Source of the DNA: Roseivirga sp. UBA6052
GTDB taxonomy: Bacteria > Bacteroidota > Bacteroidia > Cytophagales > Cyclobacteriaceae
DNA length: 64,000 nt
Direction: 5' to 3'
Assembly: GCA_002427755.1 (NCBI GenBank)
Contig: DIYO01000009.1
Location: 189,296-253,295 of the forward strand
The number at the start of each line of letters is the position of its first letter. Positions within the stretch are counted from its first letter, which is position 1. The notes beneath the pieces were generated by a model, which saw only the letters and a program-made list of their open reading frames with translations, was not told the DNA's origin and did not search any database. Shown one piece after another: positions 52,501 through 58,496 of the stretch. Both the position numbers and the translations under genes were made by a program.

Positions 52501-53363
52501 TCTTGCTAATGATTCGTGGAATAACGCATCTAAGTGATAATAAAATTCTTCAATTGCTCAATGCTTTTTCAATTGATTATCTAGTATCAAGTAAGCACTT
52601 CAACAAGCACCTCTATTTTGAAAAAGCACTACGTCACCTCATGCAAAAGTTGAATATTTCTACAACTGAAATCAAAACTCATGTGGGCAAAACACTTGCT
52701 TCACAAAAGGAGAAATTCATAAGCACGGCCCCTCTTTCATGGGCAAGACTCAAGCAAAACGAAGAAATCAAAAGAGCAGAGGAATCTAGATCTGAAGTGA
52801 AAAATTTATCACCTGAAGACGAAATTCCAATAGAGAAAAAACAAGAAGAGCCTATTGAATTAGAGGATCAAATGAGTGTTTCAAACTGTGGACTAGTGAT
52901 TTTGTGGCCCTATCTCCAGCAGTACTTTTCTATGCTAGACTTACTAGAAGGAGAACAGTTCAAAAATGATGAATCTGCCAATAGAGCAGCCTTACTACTC
53001 GAGTACTTGGTAACTGGTCAGACTAACTTTGAAGAGCATGAATTACTGCTTAATAAATTGCTTTGTGGTATTGATCCTCTAAATGCCATAGACGTGCAGA
53101 TAGAATTAACAGATCAAGAAAAAGAGATCTCTGAGAGCTTGTTGAATGGTGTAATTCAAAACTGGCCCAAGATGGAAGAAACGTCTATTGAAGCTCTTAG
53201 AGAAACCTTCCTAATACGAGATGGACTTATTCAAATACTCGATGAGCAAATTGAGCTGAGAGTGGAAAAGAAAACTTTGGATATTTTAATGGATACAATT
53301 CCATGGGCCTATTCCATTATTAAATTCTCATGGATCGAAAAAGCAATTCATGTGCTATGGTAA
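49587..53363 (+). CDS. eCIS tape-measure protein (Afp14/Pvc14-like), repeated modules
   Basis: A 1258-residue tape measure. The N-terminus (AHIIKSQVYDVNFASEAKATAIQ) and the C-terminus (MSVSNCGLVILWPYLQQYFSM, then NRAALLLEYLVTGQTNFEEHELLLNKLLCGIDP, in part, then LMDTIPWAYSIIKFSWIEKAI) match the eCIS tape-measure family closely. In between, two motif types recur four times in alternation: an FLxxGxxPWW-like motif (near nt 49948, 50805, 51418, 52270; two copies degenerate) and a WxFILxxLLxxRGSxFN...F...A..FN(I/L)S motif (near 50250, 51115, 51715, 52495). The protein sets tube length. At 0.15 nm per helical residue the maximum is about 190 nm. Confidence 0.9.
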   Translation: MINAHIIKSQVYDVNFASEAKATAIQSKISQLNANQIQSDLNALLDKWERVLGTIQIEKLEINLGSIEESKLNQRLPERIKEELNSYFEELARNQADESKKASAKPINDIDRKLSILDYFLRTGTYPWWAKQQNTIGVEALVNDLLTKNKDDLSALLRRFSHSSSAIARLVSHLSDGLIFKLIRNLRPSEARVIIEIGKDTIKVHEKRKVINASQRVFRNKVWQFILTYLLNERGSYFNTKEFVSSLLAGIAQYFNISYTEILAHFHPAILNLQKELQLKHNLAGIVESLYQEENLNQSTNNKNQKREKSQKKYSERELNTLLKFGAQNVDQKTDKEWSEIVTQVLASKNQKLIRKLQLKITDTAFEDRIGHLKLAEKPKKDLEKLISNSTIHTDRIKLESEAVKNFLSTGSLRYAEAGLSLNLLVKRLILDIKHKSDSLRKVILSEGKRQVVRKRLIENLEEDHIKRLVVLIEPTGAEFINQFADHLQASKEQDKLKISTDKGSFVKLKWEFILSALLVDRGSKFNQKTFVRMAIDNMAAHLNLSKETFFQQAILQLSFNQKSSISANLSIVLNELQTEEYIALKKRRIESRKRSENRVKIEWIKFVISKNSNPWWAAEFDLKIEDFGKVLEELPHSYQKDLKTFFTQNLRHKTKRKFILNLLTNEQHISTIGLIKPVAKNDIVALAKLFDQLGKIESVVETRFINDKWDVLFQIISKQKGTGLNLQKVIFESLTKLSNHFNLSFEELLQSFILFGAKSKSAELKNIIDQIELEGLKKGKLVPRNPQIIAKIKDEDISEWIKKYSRGEGLSKWQMEVLEQRLIESIKSKSKRQLEALLLKTNISNTQWQNLVEQLSIKSKEQELILEKTLGFIQPEKRQDSSPIKAFADLLKAARSNPFWSFTFKKQIDSFFTGNTSVKGQNFKDAITHLNFSKEDLTLLLGQLDQRSQRIILDTLYTNDTRFINEYNCDILLMIRGITHLSDNKILQLLNAFSIDYLVSSKHFNKHLYFEKALRHLMQKLNISTTEIKTHVGKTLASQKEKFISTAPLSWARLKQNEEIKRAEESRSEVKNLSPEDEIPIEKKQEEPIELEDQMSVSNCGLVILWPYLQQYFSMLDLLEGEQFKNDESANRAALLLEYLVTGQTNFEEHELLLNKLLCGIDPLNAIDVQIELTDQEKEISESLLNGVIQNWPKMEETSIEALRETFLIRDGLIQILDEQIELRVEKKTLDILMDTIPWAYSIIKFSWIEKAIHVLW

Positions 53364-54712
53364 ATCGCGCAATACAAGATAATGCCCAGACCCTCATTAA
53401 CGAGTTAAACTGGTTCGAAGAAGTCTTGCACAACAGACTCAACACTTACCTTAACGTTGAAGGAAATCACAAAAATCTAAATGAGATAAAGCCACCGGCA
53501 GTAGATCAATCTGAGTCATTCTATGCCAATCTTATAGCTCATTATGACATGAATTTTGCAGAACGCATTATGCTCATTTTGGCTTTGATTCCACATGTTA
53601 GGCCAAATGCGTTAGACATTCTATTTACCAAGAACGAAACTTTAAACAGGGGTTATACAGAGTTTGGTGGTGTGCATGGCAACTTCCATAGTGGTTTTAT
53701 ACCCACAGGAGAAACGATGGCTTTTATTCTCTCGGGAGACAATTTAGAGGACCGTTTGCAGCTGATGCAGCTCTTTAATCCAAACCACTACTTCTTTAAG
53801 CACAATGTCTTAAAAATGGAAAGAGGGCAAAGCAATAAAGATGAGCCTGCATTCAGCAGTGTAATCCAAATAAGTGAAGAATATCTAAGTCTATTGACTA
53901 CAGGTGAGACTTTTAGACCTGAGTATTCTACCTCGTTTCCTGCAAAAAGAATAGACACTAAACTTGATTGGGGAGACCTTATACTGTCAGACCATATAAG
54001 GGAGGAGCTGCAAGACATTATTACTTGGATAAAACATGGCAACGAGCTCATGGGGGATTGGGGACTAGAAAAGCATGTAAAACAAGGTTATCGAGCCATG
54101 TTCTATGGGCCTCCGGGAACCGGTAAGACACTTACAGCATGCCTCATCGGTAAGGCACTAAACCTTGATACCTACAGAATAGATTTATCTATGGTAGTCT
54201 CAAAGTATATAGGTGAAACGGAGAAGAACCTTGCCAATGTGTTTGACCAAGCTGAGAATAAGAATTGGATTCTCTTTTTCGATGAGGCCGATGCGCTTTT
54301 TGGAAAAAGAACAGCCACCACCAGCTCAAACGATAGACATGCTAATCAAGAAGTAGCCTACCTTCTGCAGCGTATTGAAGATTTTGCCGGTATCACAATT
54401 TTGGCCAGTAACCTTAAAGGTAATCTAGACGATGCCTTTACCAGAAGATTTCAATCCATGATCTACTTCCCTATACCCGACAAAGATCAAAGATTGCTAC
54501 TCTGGGAAAATGCCTTCTTGGGTAAGTTCGAATTAGATTCAAAAATCAATTGGTATGATATAGCTGAAGAACATACCATTACCGGTGGTGCCATTACCAA
54601 TGTATTAAGACACTGCTCCATTAAAGCCATGCAAAGAGATGCAAAGAAAATCTTCCTAAAAGATATTGTTACAGGCATTCGTAAAGAGTTCCAGAAAGAA
54701 GGTAAAGCATAG
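53357..54712 (+). CDS. AAA+ ATPase (Afp15-like)
   Basis: A 451-residue AAA+ ATPase of the Afp15/Pvc15 kind. I use ATG at 53357, which overlaps the tape-measure stop as ATGGTAA; a start at 53330 would overlap by 34 bases. Walker A is FYGPPGTGKTLTA (about 248-260), Walker B is WILFFDEADALFG (about 303-315) and sensor 1 is TILASNLKGN; FTRRFQSMIYFPIPD carries the arginine-finger-like end. Residues 1-200 are a helical N-domain. Family members are needed for assembly or cargo loading of the particle and are not part of it. Next comes a methyltransferase after 5 bases. Confidence 0.92.
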   Translation: MVNRAIQDNAQTLINELNWFEEVLHNRLNTYLNVEGNHKNLNEIKPPAVDQSESFYANLIAHYDMNFAERIMLILALIPHVRPNALDILFTKNETLNRGYTEFGGVHGNFHSGFIPTGETMAFILSGDNLEDRLQLMQLFNPNHYFFKHNVLKMERGQSNKDEPAFSSVIQISEEYLSLLTTGETFRPEYSTSFPAKRIDTKLDWGDLILSDHIREELQDIITWIKHGNELMGDWGLEKHVKQGYRAMFYGPPGTGKTLTACLIGKALNLDTYRIDLSMVVSKYIGETEKNLANVFDQAENKNWILFFDEADALFGKRTATTSSNDRHANQEVAYLLQRIEDFAGITILASNLKGNLDDAFTRRFQSMIYFPIPDKDQRLLLWENAFLGKFELDSKINWYDIAEEHTITGGAITNVLRHCSIKAMQRDAKKIFLKDIVTGIRKEFQKEGKA

Positions 54713-54717
54713 CATAC

Positions 54718-55323
54718 ATGAACATTATTGAAAAGGCCAACATGGAGCATTTCCATTCTAAACGAGCCGATAAGTTTGGAGACTCGGATGTAAAGGCATT
54801 GGGTTGGAAAAATCTTGAAAGCCAACAGAAACGGTTTGAAGTATTAGTTGAGTTTGCTGATCTCAATAACTGTCATGTTTTAGATGTTGGCTGTGGTCAT
54901 GGAGATCTTAGATACTACTTGGGAGAACACTTTTTTGGGCTTACCTACATTGGCATTGATCTGATGACAGAATTTCTAGATGAGGCCAAAAAACGATACG
55001 GGCACATGGAAAACACCTATTTTGTTCAAGGTGACTTTAGTAAAATGGAAGTAGCCAATGTAGATTATATCTTGGCTTCAGGTGCATTTGGTTATAAGAC
55101 CACAAACGAACTCTACTATTGGCAAACCATTTCCAAAATGGTAGAAGTGGCCAAAAAAGGTGTGGCTTTCAACATGCTCAATCAAGACGAATTTCCTGAA
55201 CACCCGCTGTTGAGAGGACATAACAAGGCCGAAGTGCTTCATTTCTGCAAGGCCTTAAACTATGATGTAGAATTGAAAGAAGGCTATTTAGAAGGTGACT
55301 TTACCATCTTTATTAGAAAGTAA
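54718..55323 (+). CDS. Class I SAM-dependent methyltransferase in the eCIS operon
   Basis: A 201-residue class I methyltransferase: HVLDVGCGHGDLRYYLGE is the SAM motif I (about 51-68), YIGIDLMTEFLDEAK gives motif II with the acidic residue binding the ribose, and YFVQGDFSKME and VDYILASGAFGY complete the fold. The substrate is not evident; it could act on a small molecule or on protein. It starts 5 bases after the AAA+ gene, so it is co-transcribed with the injection-system genes. A methyltransferase is not a core eCIS gene; it may modify cargo or be a passenger. Its stop abuts the DUF4157 stop. Confidence 0.83.
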   Translation: MNIIEKANMEHFHSKRADKFGDSDVKALGWKNLESQQKRFEVLVEFADLNNCHVLDVGCGHGDLRYYLGEHFFGLTYIGIDLMTEFLDEAKKRYGHMENTYFVQGDFSKMEVANVDYILASGAFGYKTTNELYYWQTISKMVEVAKKGVAFNMLNQDEFPEHPLLRGHNKAEVLHFCKALNYDVELKEGYLEGDFTIFIRK

Positions 55324-55995
55324 TTACTTGCGCTTTAGGCTTAGTGCCTTTCCGCCCATTACATCTGCCTCTTTTTCTAAGCCGGGATTATCATTAACTG
55401 GTTTTCCATCAACACTGGTAGTCGGTTGAACCCTCCCCTGTTTTTGCTGTACAACATGCCAGGCTTCGTGAGCCAAGTGCTTCTCTTGACCTGAAGCCAC
55501 ATGAATATCCGAGCCTTGTGCATAGGCATGGGCATTCAATTGAGCAGGCCTAGAAGAGTTATAATGTACTTTCACATCATCCATATTATAGCCGGAAAGC
55601 GACTCAATACCTGACTTTAAATTGTCAGGCATACCTGTATTATTCGGTGCTTTTTCAGGTTTGGCTTGCACGGTATCAAACTTACCTTGAACAGGTTCTT
55701 CCTCTTCCATACCGGCTAGTTGTGCAGCCTGAAATTTACCCTGCATAGGCTCCTCCTCTTCCATCAGCTGCGTGGTTTTGAATTTGCCCTGTACCATTTC
55801 CTCCTCTTCCATTAACTGGGCCGTATCGAACTTGCCTTGCATTAATTCTTCCTCTTCTGCCAATTGGCTTACCTGACTGGCGTCTGCTTGCTCTTGCGCA
55901 ACACGCTGCGCAATGGATTGAGAAGAGAAACTAGCATTAGATGCCGAACGACTGGCAGACTTTTTTTCTTGATTAGCGTATTGAGAAGCCTTCAT
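55324..55995 (-). CDS. DUF4157 (eCIS-core) protein with HExxH motif and four acidic repeats
   Basis: A 223-residue protein without a signal peptide. Residues 1-43 are polar. Residues 44-109 hold four tandem units of 16, 16, 16 and 18 residues (QLMEEEEMVQGKFKTT type). Residues about 120-215 are the DUF4157 domain: MDDVKVHYNSSRPAQLNAHAYAQG, HEAWHVVQQ (HExxH at 176-180) and LEKEAD (third ligand candidate Glu209). DUF4157 proteins are the commonest eCIS-associated proteins and often lead a toxin; here the chain ends 14 residues after the ligand, so no toxin domain is present. It is convergent with the methyltransferase and begins at the shared leader motif. Confidence 0.9.
   Translation of the reverse strand: MKASQYANQEKKSASRSASNASFSSQSIAQRVAQEQADASQVSQLAEEEELMQGKFDTAQLMEEEEMVQGKFKTTQLMEEEEPMQGKFQAAQLAGMEEEEPVQGKFDTVQAKPEKAPNNTGMPDNLKSGIESLSGYNMDDVKVHYNSSRPAQLNAHAYAQGSDIHVASGQEKHLAHEAWHVVQQKQGRVQPTTSVDGKPVNDNPGLEKEADVMGGKALSLKRK
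55669..55866 (-). repeat. Four tandem ~48-54-bp units within the DUF4157 gene
   Basis: The units encode QLAEEEELMQGKFDTA, QLMEEEEMVQGKFKTT, QLMEEEEPMQGKFQAA and an 18-residue QLAGMEEEEPVQGKFDTV. The DNA is similar enough (GAGGAGGAAGA runs alternating with GGCAAGTT-type segments) that slippage could change copy number. Confidence 0.85.
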
Positions 55996-56008
55996 GTGTG
56001 TGTGTTGT
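55993..56008 (-). promoter_or_regulatory. Leader motif AAACAACACACACATG, right copy
   Basis: The 16 bases up to and including the DUF4157 ATG are identical to 32530-32545 on the other strand. This copy decides the DUF4157 start and links its expression signal to the left edge of the eCIS cluster. Confidence 0.5.
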
Positions 56009-56067
56009 TTAAGCCTATGTCTTTGAATTTAAAGAAAATAAGGGAGTTGAACTACACTAAGAGATAT

Positions 56068-56090
56068 AAAAAAAGACCACCGAAGTGGTC
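56068..56090 (-). terminator. Rho-independent terminator after tRNA-Ala
   Basis: On the minus strand GACCAC-TTCG-GTGGTC is followed by a T-run. The UUCG loop makes it very stable. It lies directly after the tRNA CCA end. Confidence 0.95.
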
Positions 56091-56092
56091 TA

Positions 56093-56169
56093 TGGTGGAG
56101 AATACCGGATTCGAACCGGTGGCCTCTACACTGCCAGTGTAGCGCTCTAGCCAACTGAGCTAATTCCCC
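56093..56169 (-). tRNA. tRNA-Ala (anticodon GGC)
   Basis: On the minus strand the sequence starts GGGGAATTAGCTCAGTTGGC and folds into a full cloverleaf. The anticodon loop CTGGCAG gives anticodon GGC, the T-arm has GGTTCGAATCC, and the acceptor pair GGGGAAT/ATTCTCC includes a G3-U70 pair, the alanine identity element. Discriminator A73 and an encoded CCA follow. It sits at the right-hand end of the eCIS cluster and has its own terminator. Confidence 0.97.
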
Positions 56170-56205
56170 GTAAGGAGGCCAAATATAGAACCCTGCTTTA
56201 TATAA

Positions 56206-56673
56206 TCAAAGCACCCTTCTCGCTCTAATAAATCGTTTTGAATAGTATTCAGAAGACAAATTACTTTCCGTAACTCCTATGGAAGAAGAAGCATGAATAA
56301 ACCGCACCTCCTTGCCTCTAACTGAGGTTACAATGCCTGCATGGGTAATCTTTCTCTTTTTCTTACCAGTAGCGAAGAAAACCATGTCACCTACTACTAA
56401 ATCCTTTCGTTTGATCTTCTCCCCCTTTTTAGCCTGATCTTCAGAAACACGAGGCAGCTTGATATTCACGCTGTTAAATGAATGATATAGCAGTGCCGAA
56501 CAGTCCATTCCTGCTCTTGTAGTACCACCAAATTTGTAGGGAGTGCCGCGGTAAGATCTTGCGGTTTGAATAATGGTATCGATCTTTTTGGTTCTTGACA
56601 TGCCACCGGCACAGCCAAATACAAAAACCAATAAGATGAACACACTTGCGAATTGTTTAGGTGAAAAGCTCAC
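56206..56673 (-). CDS. NlpC/P60 (C40) cysteine peptidase lipoprotein
   Basis: A 155-residue lipoprotein with lipobox FVFGC (Cys21). The NlpC/P60 catalytic set is present: Cys58 in MDCSALLYH, His111 in THAGIV and His127 in FIHASS; YKFGGTTRAG is the usual lead-in. These enzymes cut gamma-D-glutamyl-diaminopimelate links in peptidoglycan. The domain covers nearly all of the mature protein, so it has no separate binding module. It is divergent from the CAP-domain gene and upstream of tRNA-Ala on the same strand. Confidence 0.92.
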   Translation of the reverse strand: MSFSPKQFASVFILLVFVFGCAGGMSRTKKIDTIIQTARSYRGTPYKFGGTTRAGMDCSALLYHSFNSVNIKLPRVSEDQAKKGEKIKRKDLVVGDMVFFATGKKKRKITHAGIVTSVRGKEVRFIHASSSIGVTESNLSSEYYSKRFIRARRVL

Positions 56674-56746
56674 AATGTTGTTTGTTGGTTATACAAAAAT
56701 AAAAGATTTCGCAAATGACTGGCTATCAATTACGTAAATTCAATAC

Positions 56747-57406
56747 ATGTTCCGATACACACTCATAGGCCTTCTCATCATCATATTTTCTAGTAGTGCA
56801 TTGAGCCAACGCAAATGGAAGGACCAATTCTATGAGGAGTTGACCAACGAAAACTTCAGGGATTTCAAGCTTTTTAAGAAAGAACTCAATCCGGAAAAAC
56901 TAGACTACAAGCTGATTAATGCTGCTGTATTTTATGTCTCTAATGAAGCAAGAATAGAGTATGGACTATCAGCTGTCGAATTTCAGCCAAATCTTGAGAT
57001 TATGGCATGGAATCATTCCATTAAAATGGCGAAAAACGACTTCTTTGATCATTATAATCCAAAAGATAAAAAACGCAAAAACCCTGAACAACGGGCTAAG
57101 CTAGCCGGCATAAAGAATCCGTCCATTGGAGAAAACATCTCTGCATCAGGTGGTCGTTCCTTCGGTACCTACCTAGAATTAGCAGATCATTTAATAGATG
57201 GCTGGATTGATTCACCCCCGCACAGGAAAACTCTTTATGCGAAAGGTGCCGTTCAATTGGGCTGCGGTGTATACTTTTATGATGGCCTTTGGCAAAAAAG
57301 TAAGGAAGTTCACAGACAAGGGCGCGGTTTTTGGATAGCTACACAAAACTTTCAATTGTTTACAAAAGTTAAGAGTGGGTCGTCCAAAGACAAGGGACCT
57401 AATTAG
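56747..57406 (+). CDS. CAP-domain (SCP/PR1-like) secreted protein
   Basis: A 219-residue exported protein with signal MFRYTLIGLLIIIFSSSALS. The CAP fold is clear: INAAVFYVSNEARIEYGLSAVEFQPNLEIMAWNHSIKMAK, in part, then DFFDHYNP, GENISASGG and HLIDGWIDSPPHRKTLYAKG with the conserved His and Glu positions of the cavity. GFWIATQNFQLF closes it. Bacterial CAP proteins are extracellular or periplasmic with uncertain activity. It lies 2 bases upstream of the next small exported protein, so the two form an operon. Confidence 0.88.
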   Translation: MFRYTLIGLLIIIFSSSALSQRKWKDQFYEELTNENFRDFKLFKKELNPEKLDYKLINAAVFYVSNEARIEYGLSAVEFQPNLEIMAWNHSIKMAKNDFFDHYNPKDKKRKNPEQRAKLAGIKNPSIGENISASGGRSFGTYLELADHLIDGWIDSPPHRKTLYAKGAVQLGCGVYFYDGLWQKSKEVHRQGRGFWIATQNFQLFTKVKSGSSKDKGPN

Positions 57407-57408
57407 TT

Positions 57409-58002
57409 ATGAAAAAAGTATTATTAAGTGCGTTAATCGCCATCATTTCAATAGGCGTTCAAGCCCAAGAATTAAGTGCAGCAGATAGTAAGGCTATCGA
57501 TGGAAAAGTAGAGAGCTTTTTATCTCTTATTGAAGCAAAAGATTACACTAGTCTACTAGACTTTATGTATCCACCAATTTTTGAACACACCTCTAAAAAG
57601 AGCATGTTTCAGGTGTTTGATATGTTAGAGCAAGCAGGTATTGAGTTGAAGTTTCAGAATCTGGAAGTGCTCAATAAAATGGCCATTCCTGCAGAAAATG
57701 ATATAAAATATGCTCTGGTCAAGTATAATATCGATATGGAATTACCATTGAATACAGACGACCTGAAAGGCATTGCTCCATTGATGGTGCCTATGCTACA
57801 GAATAACTTTGGAAAGGAAAACGTTGAGTACAATAGAGCCGATAGCTATATCAACGTAAAAGGCCAAAAATTTCTCTTAGGAGTTAATGACCCTAAATAT
57901 GGTGATTGGATGTTCCTAATCTATGACAGCAGCTTTAAATCAGCTTTGGATAAGACCTTACCAGCTAGCGTTAATCAAAAGGCTAAAGCAATGTCTTATT
58001 AG
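57409..58002 (+). CDS. Secreted hypothetical protein, NTF2-like in layout
   Basis: A 197-residue exported protein with signal MKKVLLSALIAIISIGVQAQ. The mature part begins with a helical segment (AIDGKVESFLSLIEAKDYTSLLDFMYPPIFEH) like that of NTF2-like or DUF4878-style small proteins, then strands (IKYALVKYNIDMELPLN) and WMFLIYDSSFKSALD. No catalytic residues stand out. It lies 2 bases after the CAP gene and is the last gene before a long repeat-rich gap. Function is unknown; the NTF2 label is only a layout resemblance. Confidence 0.72.
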   Translation: MKKVLLSALIAIISIGVQAQELSAADSKAIDGKVESFLSLIEAKDYTSLLDFMYPPIFEHTSKKSMFQVFDMLEQAGIELKFQNLEVLNKMAIPAENDIKYALVKYNIDMELPLNTDDLKGIAPLMVPMLQNNFGKENVEYNRADSYINVKGQKFLLGVNDPKYGDWMFLIYDSSFKSALDKTLPASVNQKAKAMSY

Positions 58003-58128
58003 ACTTAATTGAATATAATTTTAATTGAAGGGGCTGTCTCAATAGTTCCTAAGTCATTCTCGCGAAGCCGGGAATCTCATGAATGAATTGGGTGATTCTT
58101 CGCTTCACTCAGAAAGACGATAAGAAAT

Positions 58129-58158
58129 TAAAAGGCCACCATTTGGTGGCCTTTTTTA
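58129..58158. terminator. Rho-independent terminator after the CAP/hypothetical operon
   Basis: AAAGGCCACCA-tt-TGGTGGCCTTT is a perfect 11-bp stem with T-runs on both sides in the appropriate strand sense. It lies about 130 bases after the stop at 58002. Confidence 0.88.
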
Positions 58159-58352
58159 TTAGCCAAATTCAATGGTAAAAGTCTCTCATTCAAAGTAACG
58201 GCCGAGCAGATGTCTCGGTAAACTCGACATAGAAATTAGATGACGTGATTGTCTTGCTAATTTTCTGTCCTGAGCTTGCCGAAGGATCGACCTAGACAAT
58301 TTTCTCGAAGAGAATCTCAGGTCGAGTAGCTCATTTGTCTCTACCATTCCAT

Positions 58353-58424
58353 CGATTTTCTGAGCAAAGCGAAGAATCTAGTCAAATTGAAACCGGAGAT
58401 TCTTCGCTTCGCTCAGAAAAACGT
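58353..58424. repeat. Long inverted repeat, ~26-bp arms
   Basis: CGATTTTCTGAGCAAAGCGA (first part of the left arm, 58353-58379) is the near-perfect reverse complement of the right arm at 58399-58424, with about 20 bases between. It would form a strong hairpin in either strand. Confidence 0.75.
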
Positions 58425-58437
58425 AGTTATACGGCAT

Positions 58438-58468
58438 AAAAAAACCCTGACACTTTCCAGTATCAGGG
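58438..58468 (-). terminator. Rho-independent terminator of dnaK
   Basis: On the minus strand CCCTGATA pairs with TGTCAGGG (one G-U pair) and is followed by seven T. It lies about 28 bases past the dnaK stop. Confidence 0.85.
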
Positions 58469-58496
58469 CGATTTATATTTATCGAGTATCGTCAGC

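Larger units (their letters stand above)
58003..58496. repeat. 494-bp repeat-rich intergenic stretch
   Basis: No gene is seen here. It holds three related copies of GATTCTTCGCTTCGCTCAGA (58094-58114 with one change; 58353-58379 in inverse orientation; 58399-58424), a CATTCTCGCGAAGCCGGGAATCTC-like REP piece near 58053-58076 and a TCCTGAGCTTGCCGAAGGAT piece near 58269-58288. All are of types dispersed between genes in Bacteroidota. Two terminators lie within it and are listed separately. Confidence 0.7.

Noticed and set aside
53330..53356. Start of the AAA+ ATPase at 53330
   Set aside because: It gives a 34-base overlap with the tape-measure gene; the ATG at 53357 gives a tight ATGGTAA overlap.
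55864..56142. 92-residue plus-strand frame across the DUF4157 start and the tRNA
   Set aside because: It reads through the tRNA and antisense to DUF4157; clearly a shadow.
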